A stretch of 64,000 nt of DNA. It comes from Bacteroidota bacterium. GTDB lineage: Bacteria > Bacteroidota > Bacteroidia > Chitinophagales > Chitinophagaceae. Within the stretch, counting starts at the first letter, position 1; every line of letters starts with the position of its first letter. Below are positions 42,431 through 51,330 of this stretch, in pieces. The stretch spans positions 1 to 64,000 of the forward strand of contig JAEZGI010000050.1 in assembly GCA_023416995.1 (NCBI GenBank), read 5' to 3'. The position numbers and the translations under genes are program-made. Under the pieces are notes generated by a model. It was given only the letters and a program-made list of their open reading frames with translations. It ran no database searches and was not told the origin of the DNA.

Positions 42431-42874
42431 CTACTGCTGGCCAAAAACCGGGAACGACTCAAGAGAAACAAGCTTTCCTTCAATTTTTTCAAATGCAGCG
42501 CAATGGTTTCCATTGGTAACAACCAGGTAAGGAACCGGAACGGCGATATGATATCTGAGTAACTGGTGCAACACTTCATCAGTAAGGGGAACATGCATTG
42601 CCTTACATTCAATCATCATCCAGGGAAGATGATTGCGGTCATAAACCAGTATATCAAATCGTTTCTTTAGTTCGCCCAATTGAAGTTCTTTTTCAATCGC
42701 TATCAATGAACCGGGGTATCCCATCACCTGGAGAAGATATTGTATGAAGTTTTGTCTCACCCACTCTTCTGGTGTCAAACGCACCCAGCATTTTCTCCGG
42801 GCATCGAATATAACTTCCTTCCCATCTACCTCTTTAATCTTATAGGAATATGAAGGATACGTTATCTTTATCAT
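42431..42874 (-). CDS. HsdR N-terminal-like (HSDR_N_2) nuclease-fold protein
   Basis: 147 residues. The fold matches the N-terminal domain of type I restriction subunit R as a stand-alone protein: helix VRQNFIQYLLQVMGY, then IEKELQLGELKKRFDILVYD (key words KRFDILVYD) and MMIECKAM. The D-x(n)-E-x-K pattern (FDILVYD, then IECK) is the PD-(D/E)xK nuclease core, so the active-site residues are present. Widespread in Bacteroidota as a single gene with no methylase or specificity subunit, as here. Role unknown; not evidence of a restriction system. The minus-strand TATCTTTG at 42887-42880 is only 5 bp before the ATG and would give a leaderless transcript. Confidence 0.82.
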   Translation of the reverse strand: MIKITYPSYSYKIKEVDGKEVIFDARRKCWVRLTPEEWVRQNFIQYLLQVMGYPGSLIAIEKELQLGELKKRFDILVYDRNHLPWMMIECKAMHVPLTDEVLHQLLRYHIAVPVPYLVVTNGNHCAAFEKIEGKLVSLESFPVFGQQ

Positions 42875-42939
42875 ACAACCAAAGATAAGGATGTTACACT
42901 GGCGGAGGTTACTCTGCCAGCAAGGTTAAATACAAAACG

Positions 42940-43710
42940 ATGAAAACAAAAGAAGATATAGTTCAGAATTGGTTGCCAAGATATACTGGTGAAAAACTCG
43001 AAAACTTTGGCAAGTATATTCTGCTGACAAACTTTAGCAATTATGTTTACATGTTTGCCGAGTGGCACAATGTGAAAGTGGTGGGTGAAGGCAGACCAAT
43101 GATCTGTGCCACTTCTGAAGATATCACCATTATCAATTTTGGTATGGGTAGCCCCACCGCTGCAACCGTGATGGACCTGCTTACCGCTATCGCTCCGAAA
43201 GCTGTATTGTTTCTGGGGAAATGTGGCGGATTAAAAAAACGCAACAAACTCGGTGATCTGATCCTTCCCATTGCTGCTATCCGCGGAGAGGGTACATCTG
43301 GTGATTACTTTCCTCCCGAGGTTCCTGCACTGCCGGCCTTCGCTTTACAAAAGGCTTTATCCACCACTATTCGTGACTATGCTGTTGATTACTGGACCGG
43401 CGTTGTGTACACCACCAACCGCAGGGTTTGGGAGCATGATACTGAGTTTAAAGAATACCTCCAGAAAGTAAGGGCCTACGCAATAGATATGGAAACAGCT
43501 ACCATCTTTACAGTGGGTTTCTATAATAAGATCCCAACCGGAGCTTTGCTGCTGGTAAGTGATCAACCCATGATTCCGGAGGGAGTAAAAACTGAAGAAA
43601 GCGATAAAAGGATCACTGCTGATTATGTGGAACGACATATTCGCATCGGCATCGACTCACTGAAACAACTCATAAACGATGGCCTAACGGTAAGGCATCT
43701 GCGATTTTGA
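42940..43710 (+). CDS. amn: AMP nucleosidase
   Basis: Splits AMP into adenine and ribose 5-phosphate. 256 residues, the short form common in Bacteroidota. The phosphorylase-fold core shows FGMGSPTAATVMDLL near 68, LFLGKCGGLKKRNKLGDLIL (key words GKCGG) near 91, and AIDMETATIFTVGF near 179, which holds the Met-Glu pair that binds ribose. LLVSDQPMIPEG near 203 carries the Asp that contacts the base. It is divergent from the HsdR_N-like gene and 6 bp before the ABC ATPase gene. Confidence 0.92.
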   Translation: MKTKEDIVQNWLPRYTGEKLENFGKYILLTNFSNYVYMFAEWHNVKVVGEGRPMICATSEDITIINFGMGSPTAATVMDLLTAIAPKAVLFLGKCGGLKKRNKLGDLILPIAAIRGEGTSGDYFPPEVPALPAFALQKALSTTIRDYAVDYWTGVVYTTNRRVWEHDTEFKEYLQKVRAYAIDMETATIFTVGFYNKIPTGALLLVSDQPMIPEGVKTEESDKRITADYVERHIRIGIDSLKQLINDGLTVRHLRF

Positions 43711-43716
43711 TTGTAT

Positions 43717-45429
43717 ATGCAGCCCTTGCTCCACATAAAAAACCTGCGTGTCGATTTTGACGTGGCTCCGCACCGCGTTACTGCCGTAAAACAAATGAAT
43801 CTGCAGGTAAACCGCGGCGAGATCGTTGCGATTGTGGGAGAATCCGGCTCGGGCAAATCAGTAACGGCATTGTCCATCCTTCGCCTGCTTCCTTCCCCAC
43901 CCGCGGTATATGCTTCCGGTGAAATCCTTTTTTCACCTGATGGGAATACGACTCTTGATTTGCTCACTATTGGCAATGACCAGTTGCGTGGTATTCGTGG
44001 AAATGGGATAGCGATGATCTTCCAGGAGCCGATGACTTCTCTGAACCCCGTATTTACCTGTGGGGACCAGGTTATGGAAGCCATTATGTTGCATCGCAAT
44101 CTGAGCCGCGAGGAAGCCATGCAAACAACCCTGCAACTGTTTGAAAAGGTAAAACTTCCTGATCCGCTGGTGATCTTCAGGAAATATCCGCACCAATTAA
44201 GCGGTGGCCAGAAACAAAGAGTGATGATTGCCATGGCAATGAGTGGCGGTCCGGCATTGCTTATCTGTGACGAGCCCACAACAGCTTTGGATGTAACCGT
44301 CCAGAAAACCATACTTACCCTTATCCGGGACCTTCAGAAAACCGAAAATATTGGTGTCATTTTTATTACCCACGACCTGGGTGTTGTAGCAGAAATAGCC
44401 GACCGCGCGGTGGTTATGTATCGTGGAGATATTGTTGAAGAGGGCCCGGTAGCAAACCTGTTCAGTTCACCGAAGCATGTTTATACAAAAGCATTATTAC
44501 TATGCAGACCTGCCTTGCACAAACAAGGCAGCCGGCTGCCCGTAGTGTCTGATTTCCTGGAGGAAGCTGGTAGCGATCGCGTTTCCCCACCAGTGTCAAT
44601 TAATGAAACTTCAACCAGAAGCCTGGTAACACAGGAACCCTCTAATCCGGAGATAATCATGAAAGTGTCCGGTCTCAATGTTTGGTTCCCTGTTAAACGA
44701 AATCTTTTTGGTAAACCACTCGCTTATCTAAAGGCAGTTAATGATGTGAGTTTTGAAATTTTCGCAGGCGAAACCCTGGGGCTCGTAGGTGAATCCGGCT
44801 GCGGAAAGACCACCCTCGGGCGAACCCTGCTGGGGCTGGTCAAACCAATGTCCGGAAAAATCGAATACATGGGTCGCGACATTGCCGGTTTATCCGAAAA
44901 AGAGATGCGCCCTTTAAGAAAAGAGCTCCAGATCATATTCCAGGATCCCTATTCTTCCCTTAATCCAAGGATGACCGTTGGTAAGGCGATAGCCGAACCA
45001 TTGACCAAGGGTACTTCAGCACAGCGTAAAACCAAAGTGATTGAATTACTGGAGAAAGTAAATCTGAAACCTGAGCATTTCGACCGGTACCCACATGAAT
45101 TTTCAGGCGGACAACGACAGCGGATCGTAATTGCACGTGCGCTGGCGATGAACCCTTCCTTCCTGGTTTGTGATGAATCGGTGTCGGCGCTGGATGTAAG
45201 CGTGCAGGCGCAGGTATTAAACCTGCTGAACGACCTGAAAAAAGAATTCCGGTTCACGGTTGTATTTATCTCTCATGACCTTGGTGTGGTCCGGTTCCTG
45301 AGCGACAGGATTATGGTCATGAACAAGGGGAAGGTGGTGGAAATCGGTGCAGCGGAAGAGGTATATCACCGCCCAGCAACTGATTATACCCGTAAACTGG
45401 TGGATTCGATACCCGGGTTGGCATTGTGA
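43717..45429 (+). CDS. Two-domain peptide/nickel-type ABC transporter ATPase (DppD-DppF fusion, YejF-like)
   Basis: 570 residues from the ATG at 43717 (MQPLLHIKNLRVDF). Two complete ATPase domains lie in one chain. Domain 1 has Walker A GESGSGKS near 39, signature LSGGQKQR and Walker B LLICDEPTTALD. Domain 2 (from about residue 310) has GESGCGKTT, FSGGQRQR and FLVCDESVSALD, where Ser-Val replaces the usual Pro-Thr. Each has the C-terminal oligopeptide-transport extension. No permease or binding protein gene is nearby, so its membrane partners must be elsewhere. It follows amn by 6 bp, which may give co-transcription. Confidence 0.93.
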   Translation: MQPLLHIKNLRVDFDVAPHRVTAVKQMNLQVNRGEIVAIVGESGSGKSVTALSILRLLPSPPAVYASGEILFSPDGNTTLDLLTIGNDQLRGIRGNGIAMIFQEPMTSLNPVFTCGDQVMEAIMLHRNLSREEAMQTTLQLFEKVKLPDPLVIFRKYPHQLSGGQKQRVMIAMAMSGGPALLICDEPTTALDVTVQKTILTLIRDLQKTENIGVIFITHDLGVVAEIADRAVVMYRGDIVEEGPVANLFSSPKHVYTKALLLCRPALHKQGSRLPVVSDFLEEAGSDRVSPPVSINETSTRSLVTQEPSNPEIIMKVSGLNVWFPVKRNLFGKPLAYLKAVNDVSFEIFAGETLGLVGESGCGKTTLGRTLLGLVKPMSGKIEYMGRDIAGLSEKEMRPLRKELQIIFQDPYSSLNPRMTVGKAIAEPLTKGTSAQRKTKVIELLEKVNLKPEHFDRYPHEFSGGQRQRIVIARALAMNPSFLVCDESVSALDVSVQAQVLNLLNDLKKEFRFTVVFISHDLGVVRFLSDRIMVMNKGKVVEIGAAEEVYHRPATDYTRKLVDSIPGLAL

Positions 45430-45467
45430 GAGTCTGCAAGTCAATGACTTGTACCCTTACTGCATTA

Positions 45468-45499
45468 TTTCGTTTTTTCCAAATTATTTCCTACCTTTG
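45468..45499 (+). promoter_or_regulatory. Candidate promoter of queA, far upstream
   Basis: TTTC at 45468-45471 (one mismatch to TTTG), 20 bp, then TACCTTTG at 45492-45499, an exact TAnnTTTG. The start of queA is 140 bp further on, so the mRNA would have a leader of about 135 nt. Confidence 0.55.
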
Positions 45500-45505
45500 C
45501 CCGCT

Positions 45506-45639
45506 TGAAATTTCAACCTTAATATGATATTAAACCCGGTGCCGTAAGACCAGGTTTGTATCGGATCCTACCGATCTGCCCGTCTTCCCTCTCCCGGAAT
45601 ATATCATGGTTACAGGCCTTATTTAAATTAAAATTTTAC
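45506..45639 (+). promoter_or_regulatory. Long queA 5' leader with hairpin and two mini-ORFs
   Basis: About 135 nt. It holds ATG-started mini-ORFs at 45524-45547 (MILNPVP) and 45606-45626 (MVTGLI), and a hairpin ATCGG/CCGAT at 45560-45575. It does not match a preQ1 or other riboswitch I can recognise. Confidence 0.4.
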
Positions 45640-46689
45640 ATGAAACTTTCTCAGTTCCGTTTTGATCTGCCCTTAAATCTTATTGCCCAACATCCTGCCA
45701 AGAAACGTGAAGATGCCCGATTGATGGTGGTACACCGCAAAACCGGTCAGATAGAAAACAGGACCTTCAAGGATATCATGGAATATTTCGACGACAAAGA
45801 TGTATTTGTCGTAAACAATACAAAGGTTTTCCCGGCCCGTATGTATGGCCGGAAAGAAAAAACCGGTGCTAAAATCGAGGTTTTCCTGTTGAGAGAACTT
45901 AATAAACCAAACCGCCTCTGGGATGTGATCGTTGATCCTGCCCGTAAAATCCGTGTTGGTAACAAACTCTACTTCGGAGAAAATGATGAACTGGTTGCTG
46001 AAGTCATCGACAATACTACTTCCCGTGGCCGTACCATCCGCTTTCTATGGGATGGCACTGATGATGAATTCCGCCAGATGCTTGAAATATTAGGCGAAAC
46101 ACCATTGCCAAAATATATCAAACGCAAACCTGAGGCTGAAGACAAAGAACGTTTCCAAACTGTTTATGCAAAACATGAAGGTGCCGTGGCTGCTCCTACC
46201 GCTGGTTTACACTTCAGTATCGAACTGATCAAACGTCTTGAAATTAAAGGTATCCGTTTTGCGGAAGTTACACTACACACCGGTCTTGGCACTTTCAGAC
46301 CAATTGAAGTGGAAGATCTGAGCAAACACAAGATGGATGCTGAATACTACCGGATCGAAGAAAACGCATGTAAGGTGGTGAATAAGGCCATCACCGGCGG
46401 TCACCGTATCTGTTCGATCGGTACTACCACCATGCGTGCGCTTGAATCATCTTATACCGCTGAAAAGCTCATGAAGCCATCAGAGGGTTGGACGAACATA
46501 TTTATCCACCCGCCATATAATTTCAACATTGCTGACTCGCTGGTTACTAACCTGCATTTACCCAAAACCAGTCTCCTGATTATGGTTTGTGCATTTGCAG
46601 GATACGACCTGGCTATGGAAGCTTACAAAAAAGCAATCAAAGACAAATACCGCTTTTTCAGCTATGGTGATGCCATGCTGGTTATCTAG
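45640..46689 (+). CDS. queA: S-adenosylmethionine:tRNA ribosyltransferase-isomerase
   Basis: Adds the cyclopentene epoxide precursor to preQ1-modified tRNA in queuosine synthesis, using SAM as ribosyl donor. 349 residues from the ATG at 45640 (MKLSQFRFDLPLNLIAQHP); a start 28 codons upstream adds residues foreign to the family. VVNNTKVFPARMYG near 56 and the AAPTAGLHFS motif near 185 are diagnostic, as are EVTLHTGLGTFRPI near 208 and TNLHLPKTSLLIMVCAF near 305. Other queuosine genes are not in the window. Ends at a strong terminator. Confidence 0.96.
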   Translation: MKLSQFRFDLPLNLIAQHPAKKREDARLMVVHRKTGQIENRTFKDIMEYFDDKDVFVVNNTKVFPARMYGRKEKTGAKIEVFLLRELNKPNRLWDVIVDPARKIRVGNKLYFGENDELVAEVIDNTTSRGRTIRFLWDGTDDEFRQMLEILGETPLPKYIKRKPEAEDKERFQTVYAKHEGAVAAPTAGLHFSIELIKRLEIKGIRFAEVTLHTGLGTFRPIEVEDLSKHKMDAEYYRIEENACKVVNKAITGGHRICSIGTTTMRALESSYTAEKLMKPSEGWTNIFIHPPYNFNIADSLVTNLHLPKTSLLIMVCAFAGYDLAMEAYKKAIKDKYRFFSYGDAMLVI

Positions 46690-46712
46690 GTCTCACAAAA
46701 TATTTTGAAGAA

Positions 46713-46754
46713 AAAAACATCCACCTCGTTTTTGCGGGGTGGATGTTTTATTTT
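46713..46754 (+). terminator. Intrinsic terminator of queA
   Basis: AAACATCCACC pairs with GGTGGATGTTT (C/G extension inside), followed by TATTTTT. The tail comes within a few bases of the next ATG at 46761. Confidence 0.9.
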
Positions 46755-46760
46755 TAGTCT

Positions 46761-47657
46761 ATGAGAAAAATCCCCTTGCTGATTATAATGTTGACCTCCC
46801 TGACATTACAGGCACAGGATTATGTGCCATTATATGTTGACAGCGTTCCGAATTCCAAACCCGGACCGGATCGTGAAACCTCGGTAACCAATGGCTTTAT
46901 GCGGGTTAGTAAGGTCAGCAACCCCGGTATGACAATTTACCTGCCACCAGCCGATGTGGCTACCGGCGAAGCAGTTGTGATTTTTCCCGGAGGTGGTTAT
47001 AGCATACTCGCTATTGAACATGAAGGTCACGATGTGGCTAAACTGCTGAGTGCTTCAGGAATTGCGGCATTTGTTGTAAAGTACCGGCTCCCCGACGACA
47101 GTATTATGATCGACAGGAAATTTGGTCCCGTGCAGGATGCGCAGCGGGCAATACAAATGGTTCGCGAAAATGCAACCCGCTGGAACATCCAGAGAGATCG
47201 TATTGGAATCATGGGTTTTTCTGCCGGTGGTCATCTTGCGTCAACAGCAGGGACTCATTTTGAGAAAGAATACATTTCCAACCCCAACAAAACTTCCCTG
47301 CGCCCCGATTTTATGATCCTGGTTTACCCGGTCATAAGTTTCCAGGATAGCATTGGCCATAGTGGTTCAAAAGCCAACCTGATAGGCAAAAACCCGGATG
47401 CAAAAACGGTTCAATTGTTCAGCAATGAAATGAACGTAACGGCTAAGACCCCACGCACTTATCTGATACACGCAAAAGATGACAAAACCGTTCCGTACAG
47501 GAACAGCACCATCTTCGAAGAGCAGTTAAAGAAAAATAAGGTTCCGGTTAAACTTTACCTGTATGAAGCCGGCGGTCATGGTTTTGGGCTTAACAACAAA
47601 ACCAGCGATGTAAAATGGCTCGATGATGTTATCAGGTGGGTGAAACTTCCTTCCTGA
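46761..47657 (+). CDS. Secreted alpha/beta-hydrolase, acetyl-xylan-esterase-like
   Basis: 298 residues with signal peptide MRKIPLLIIMLTSLTLQAQ. The BD-FAE-like fold shows VIFPGGGYSILAIEHEGHD near 73-91, the oxyanion region. The nucleophile Ser lies in GFSAGGHLAS near 153. The acid is in HAKDDKTVPY near 237 and the catalytic His in EAGGHGFGLNN near 271. These enzymes deacetylate plant or host glycans or hydrolyse small esters in the periplasm. The gene lies six bases beyond the queA terminator and converges with the antiporter gene, 5 bp between ends. Confidence 0.88.
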   Translation: MRKIPLLIIMLTSLTLQAQDYVPLYVDSVPNSKPGPDRETSVTNGFMRVSKVSNPGMTIYLPPADVATGEAVVIFPGGGYSILAIEHEGHDVAKLLSASGIAAFVVKYRLPDDSIMIDRKFGPVQDAQRAIQMVRENATRWNIQRDRIGIMGFSAGGHLASTAGTHFEKEYISNPNKTSLRPDFMILVYPVISFQDSIGHSGSKANLIGKNPDAKTVQLFSNEMNVTAKTPRTYLIHAKDDKTVPYRNSTIFEEQLKKNKVPVKLYLYEAGGHGFGLNNKTSDVKWLDDVIRWVKLPS

Positions 47658-47662
47658 TTATC

Positions 47663-49888
47663 CTAATGTTTTTGCAGCGCGAGTATGCGAAGCCGGTTTC
47701 CGGCTATCCATACCACATCGCCTTCCTCGAACCGATAGTTTGATTCGGGATTCAGGATTCGTTCGTTGTTGTGTTCAACGCCTACCACCAGGCCATGTGT
47801 AATTTCCCTGATACCCGAACTGCCAATGGTTTGATGCAGAAACTGTGAATCATAAGTGATGGTGAGTCGTTCGAGCGACACTTCTGTTTTTGTTTTAATC
47901 ACCGGGCTATGACTGTCGGACGATTCAAGATATTCATTAAAGTTTTGGATCTGTTCATCGGTGCCAATCACAGAAAGATTATCATAAGGATAAATTACCT
48001 GTGTTCTTGCCGGTACGTTTATACGATTGGCTCCTCGTTCTATAGCGGCAATGTTGATTCCAAACCTTTCCCTCAACTGCAGATCCTGTAATGTTTTACC
48101 CGTCAGCTCCGACTCGGGCGGAATCTCAAAATTCGCCATATGCGCATCCCAGGGAGCAAGATCAGACTGGGTTGAAACAACCTTCTCCAGTTCCCTTGTG
48201 TTAAGGTTGATCATAAACCGATTTTCCAGCCGGAAATAAAGCGCCTGGATTTTTCTTGAAAAAAATATCAGCACCAACACCAGGATAAGCACCACAAATA
48301 ATGCGATCTCCTGGGATATAAACCGATCAAGAAAAAAGCCAATGAAAAAGATGGCCAGCAGTATCCGAAATACCTGCAGCAGGATGATCGAGCCACGGTA
48401 CCGGCGTTCCGACCACACGGTGTAAGTTTCTTCCGTATAAACATTTTTGATTGCCAGCGCCCAGAGGAAAGGCAGCAGGGCAGCAAGCGTGATTAAAGCC
48501 GCAAGTTGATTGGTCCAGGATTTACCGATCAATGTATTGCTGATGGCTTCAATAAGATAAGTATGAGATAATACAATGATTGAAGTGATGATGGCTGAAT
48601 GCAACAGGATGTTATAAATTTTCGCACGCACCAAACGCTGCCAGGCCGTTGCTACCTGCAGATTTTGTGAACCGGAGCTATATCGTATAATGGCAGCTTT
48701 CATGTTTGAAGGCAGTACTTTATCGATCCAACGGTATAAAGGATCCGCAGCGCGAATCAGGTAAGGTGTAGTGAAAGCTGTGATAGCAGATACTGAAATA
48801 GCAACGGGATAAAGAAAGTGGCTGGTTACATGTAATGATAAACCGAGTGCGGCAATGATAAATGAAAACTCACCGATCGGCGAAAGACTCATCCCTGTTT
48901 GCACAGAGGTCTTAAGTCCCTGACCCGCTATGATCGCACCAAGAGTGGTGCTGAAAATTTTGCCAACAATGGTTACTATTGAAATAACAAGAATGGGAAC
49001 GGCGTACTCCACCAGCATTTGTGGGTCAAGCAGGAACCCGACGGAAACAAAAAACACGGCCCCAAACAAATCTTTCACCGAACTGGTAAGATGCTCGATC
49101 CGTTCCGCCTGCGTAGTTTCAGCCATGATGGAACCAATGATAAAGGCACCAAGTGCAGGCGAAAAACCGGCGGTTGTCGCCAGGTACACCATCAGCATAC
49201 ATAAGGCAAGTGATACTACCAGCAGCGTTTCATTGTTCAGATGATGTTTCACCCATCTGAAAAATGTAGGCAGAAAAAAAATGCCTGCCATAAACCACAA
49301 CACCAGGTAGAATAACAACTTCGCTATAGACAACAACATCTCCTCGCCGGCAAATTGTCTTGTTACAGCAAGCGTTGATAACAATACCAGCAACACCACT
49401 GCTACAATGTCTTCCACTATCAGTACACCATAAACCAATATGGCATATTTCTGTCCTTTCACGCCAAGTTCATCAAAGGCACGAACGATGATCATGGTAG
49501 ATGAGATAGCGAGTATGCCCCCAAGAAACATGCTATCCATCTGTGACCAGCCTATAAGAATGCCGACTGAATAGCCGGCGATAAGCATAAAAAGTATTTT
49601 GACAATTGCTGTAACGGAAGCAGCGACGCCAACTTTGATAAGTTTTTTAAAACTGAATTCAAGACCAAGGCTAAACAGAAGAAAAATAACGCCGAGTTCT
49701 GCCAGCACATCTATATCCTTGATAACACGAATGGTGGGCAGGAATTTGAAGTTTGGCCCTATGATAAAACCGGCCACGATGTAACCCAGGATAACTGGTT
49801 GCTTCAGCCATTTGAAGATCAGCATCATCACAGCCGCGGCACCCAGTAGCAGTGCGAGATCAAGGATCAAAGCCGGTAAATGGGTCAT
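47663..49888 (-). CDS. Kef/CPA2-type monovalent cation:proton antiporter with two C-terminal RCK_C domains
   Basis: 741 residues. The first about 385 residues are the antiporter membrane domain with some 12 helices, including ISSTMIIVRAFDELGVKG near 127 and SPALGAFIIGSIMAETTQ near 240. A second set of helices (about 415-555, such as IYNILLHSAIITSIIVL) follows, which is unusual in classical KefB. The C-terminus has two TrkA-C-like modules: FEIPPESELTGKTLQDLQL near 590 and ITYDSQFLHQTIGSSGIRE near 670. No TrkA-N nucleotide-binding domain is seen. Likely exports K+ or Na+ for protons at the inner membrane; ion unknown. Confidence 0.92.
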   Translation of the reverse strand: MTHLPALILDLALLLGAAAVMMLIFKWLKQPVILGYIVAGFIIGPNFKFLPTIRVIKDIDVLAELGVIFLLFSLGLEFSFKKLIKVGVAASVTAIVKILFMLIAGYSVGILIGWSQMDSMFLGGILAISSTMIIVRAFDELGVKGQKYAILVYGVLIVEDIVAVVLLVLLSTLAVTRQFAGEEMLLSIAKLLFYLVLWFMAGIFFLPTFFRWVKHHLNNETLLVVSLALCMLMVYLATTAGFSPALGAFIIGSIMAETTQAERIEHLTSSVKDLFGAVFFVSVGFLLDPQMLVEYAVPILVISIVTIVGKIFSTTLGAIIAGQGLKTSVQTGMSLSPIGEFSFIIAALGLSLHVTSHFLYPVAISVSAITAFTTPYLIRAADPLYRWIDKVLPSNMKAAIIRYSSGSQNLQVATAWQRLVRAKIYNILLHSAIITSIIVLSHTYLIEAISNTLIGKSWTNQLAALITLAALLPFLWALAIKNVYTEETYTVWSERRYRGSIILLQVFRILLAIFFIGFFLDRFISQEIALFVVLILVLVLIFFSRKIQALYFRLENRFMINLNTRELEKVVSTQSDLAPWDAHMANFEIPPESELTGKTLQDLQLRERFGINIAAIERGANRINVPARTQVIYPYDNLSVIGTDEQIQNFNEYLESSDSHSPVIKTKTEVSLERLTITYDSQFLHQTIGSSGIREITHGLVVGVEHNNERILNPESNYRFEEGDVVWIAGNRLRILALQKH

Positions 49889-49978
49889 GGATTTTTTGGT
49901 TACTTAGTTGCCCGATCGAAAAACTCACACCTTGCGAATATAGCAATTTGAAGTGAAGGAAAGTGGTGCCGGCACAGG

Positions 49979-51310
49979 TTATCGACCCCTTTCGTTATCG
50001 TAATCGGTGGGTAGCAAGTGAGAAATCTTTTCGCTCCAGGACCAGTAACCTTCTGAAAAAAATTCGGTTGGTGGCAGGATGGATCCGTTTTTCGAAATGG
50101 TCACCGGCATTCCGGACTGAAGAAAAACTATTGACCGCGGATGGTAGGGTTTGCGTGCTTCCATATTGTTCCTGAGATACGCGGGTTCCTCGAATCCCTT
50201 CCTGTACATTATATGGATATAGTTATTAAAAAAGAGCACATGTTCGCCATCCGCATTTACGGTCATGAGGCTATCTGGTGTCAGGACGTAACCGGTCATC
50301 GTTTCCAGCACGTCTTTTTGTCTCATGATTTTTTCATAGTACGCAGAAGAATCTGCTGCAAGGTTCGTGGTTGTGTCGTGTGAAGTTTTGCCCGGTCTTA
50401 CACCCGACCGCACAGTTGTTGCATTACCATTGATGTTGATTTGAGCCCGTGCACGCATGATTTGCCTGACTCTTGCCTTTTCGGTATTGGGTGTTCTGTA
50501 AAGCCGGCGCACTTCAAAGCCTGCTTCCATCATCTGGCTATTGTATAATGAACGTGCAAAATGCATGATAGATCCGGCGTAAGCCTTACGACGCGCATTT
50601 AAAAATCGTTTCGGAACAGTCTTCTTTTTTTCTGACGCATCTTCAAACAAGGTATACCCCAGGTAGAAAAGCGTTTTGTTTCCAAAATCATATTTAAATT
50701 CTTCCAATTGGTATTGGATCCGGTAACCAAGATCCCGGTTATCAATGATCAATGGCTCCTCAGCCGATACGGTAAGAACGTTTCGTTTTTTTGAAAAGCG
50801 GAAACGCAATGCTTTATAATTTCGGATCCTGCATAAACGTGAAGCATCAGTGGTGCCAAGAAAATTATCTGTAAAAAACCTACCCCATTGTTCCCAGCCA
50901 TCTTTCAGGTAAGGTTCTACAACGACGGCATCCAGTTCAGTGGCTTTTGGTTGCAGATATATTCTGAGTGTAAGCGGAAGTTTTTCGCTGGAGAACGAAT
51001 ACACCTGTGTGCTGAAGCCGACTGACGAGATCACCAGGTCATATGTGCCGGGTGGTATGCCACTTAATGTAAAACTTCCGTTTGCTGCTGTGATGGTTCC
51101 TTTTGAAGAGTTTGTAATAAATACACTTGCATTGGGGATCACTGTTTCAGTCTCAGCGTTCCAGACTGTTCCCTGGATCGTGTTGGTTGTCTGAGCAATT
51201 GTAAATCCAGGCTTCACCAACATCAATACCAGACACAGATTTAACACCAAAGAAAAAGCCCCGCGGTATTTCATTGATAAAAACGAAAACCGACGGGGCA
51301 TTGCAATCAT
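49979..51310 (-). CDS. Secreted protein with N-terminal CarboxypepD_reg-like domain
   Basis: 443 residues from the ATG at 51310; an ATG at 51274 (MKYRGAFSLVLNLCL) would give a shorter signal peptide and is equally plausible. The signal segment FSLVLNLCLVLMLVKPG ends near AQT. Residues about 42-130 form a carboxypeptidase-like regulatory beta-sandwich: IQGTVWNAETETVIPNASV, then GTITAANGSFTLSGIPPGTY. The rest is beta-rich and not assigned. There is no TonB plug or barrel, so it is not a SusC protein. It follows lysC by 20 bp, but a terminator-like hairpin covers its start. Function unknown. Confidence 0.8.
   Translation of the reverse strand: MIAMPRRFSFLSMKYRGAFSLVLNLCLVLMLVKPGFTIAQTTNTIQGTVWNAETETVIPNASVFITNSSKGTITAANGSFTLSGIPPGTYDLVISSVGFSTQVYSFSSEKLPLTLRIYLQPKATELDAVVVEPYLKDGWEQWGRFFTDNFLGTTDASRLCRIRNYKALRFRFSKKRNVLTVSAEEPLIIDNRDLGYRIQYQLEEFKYDFGNKTLFYLGYTLFEDASEKKKTVPKRFLNARRKAYAGSIMHFARSLYNSQMMEAGFEVRRLYRTPNTEKARVRQIMRARAQININGNATTVRSGVRPGKTSHDTTTNLAADSSAYYEKIMRQKDVLETMTGYVLTPDSLMTVNADGEHVLFFNNYIHIMYRKGFEEPAYLRNNMEARKPYHPRSIVFLQSGMPVTISKNGSILPPTEFFSEGYWSWSEKISHLLPTDYDNERGR
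51258..51299 (-). terminator. Terminator-like hairpin overlapping the start of the CarboxypepD_reg gene
   Basis: On the minus strand GCCCCGTCGGT (51299-51289) pairs with ACCGCGGGGC (51267-51258), one U bulged, then TTTTTCTTT. It lies 32 bp after the lysC stop but inside the reading frame of the next gene; the ATG at 51274 is in its loop. Confidence 0.65.
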
Positions 51311-51330
51311 TGTATATAATTTACTTACAT

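Noticed and set aside
42431..42874. Type I restriction system
   Set aside because: Only an HsdR N-terminal-like single-domain protein is present; no helicase part, HsdM or HsdS.
43623..44312. 229-codon minus-strand frame
   Set aside because: It is antisense to the ABC ATPase with all Walker motifs intact on the + strand.
45506..45639. preQ1 riboswitch before queA
   Set aside because: I could not fit the preQ1 aptamer core (C-rich loop with A-rich tail pseudoknot) to the leader.
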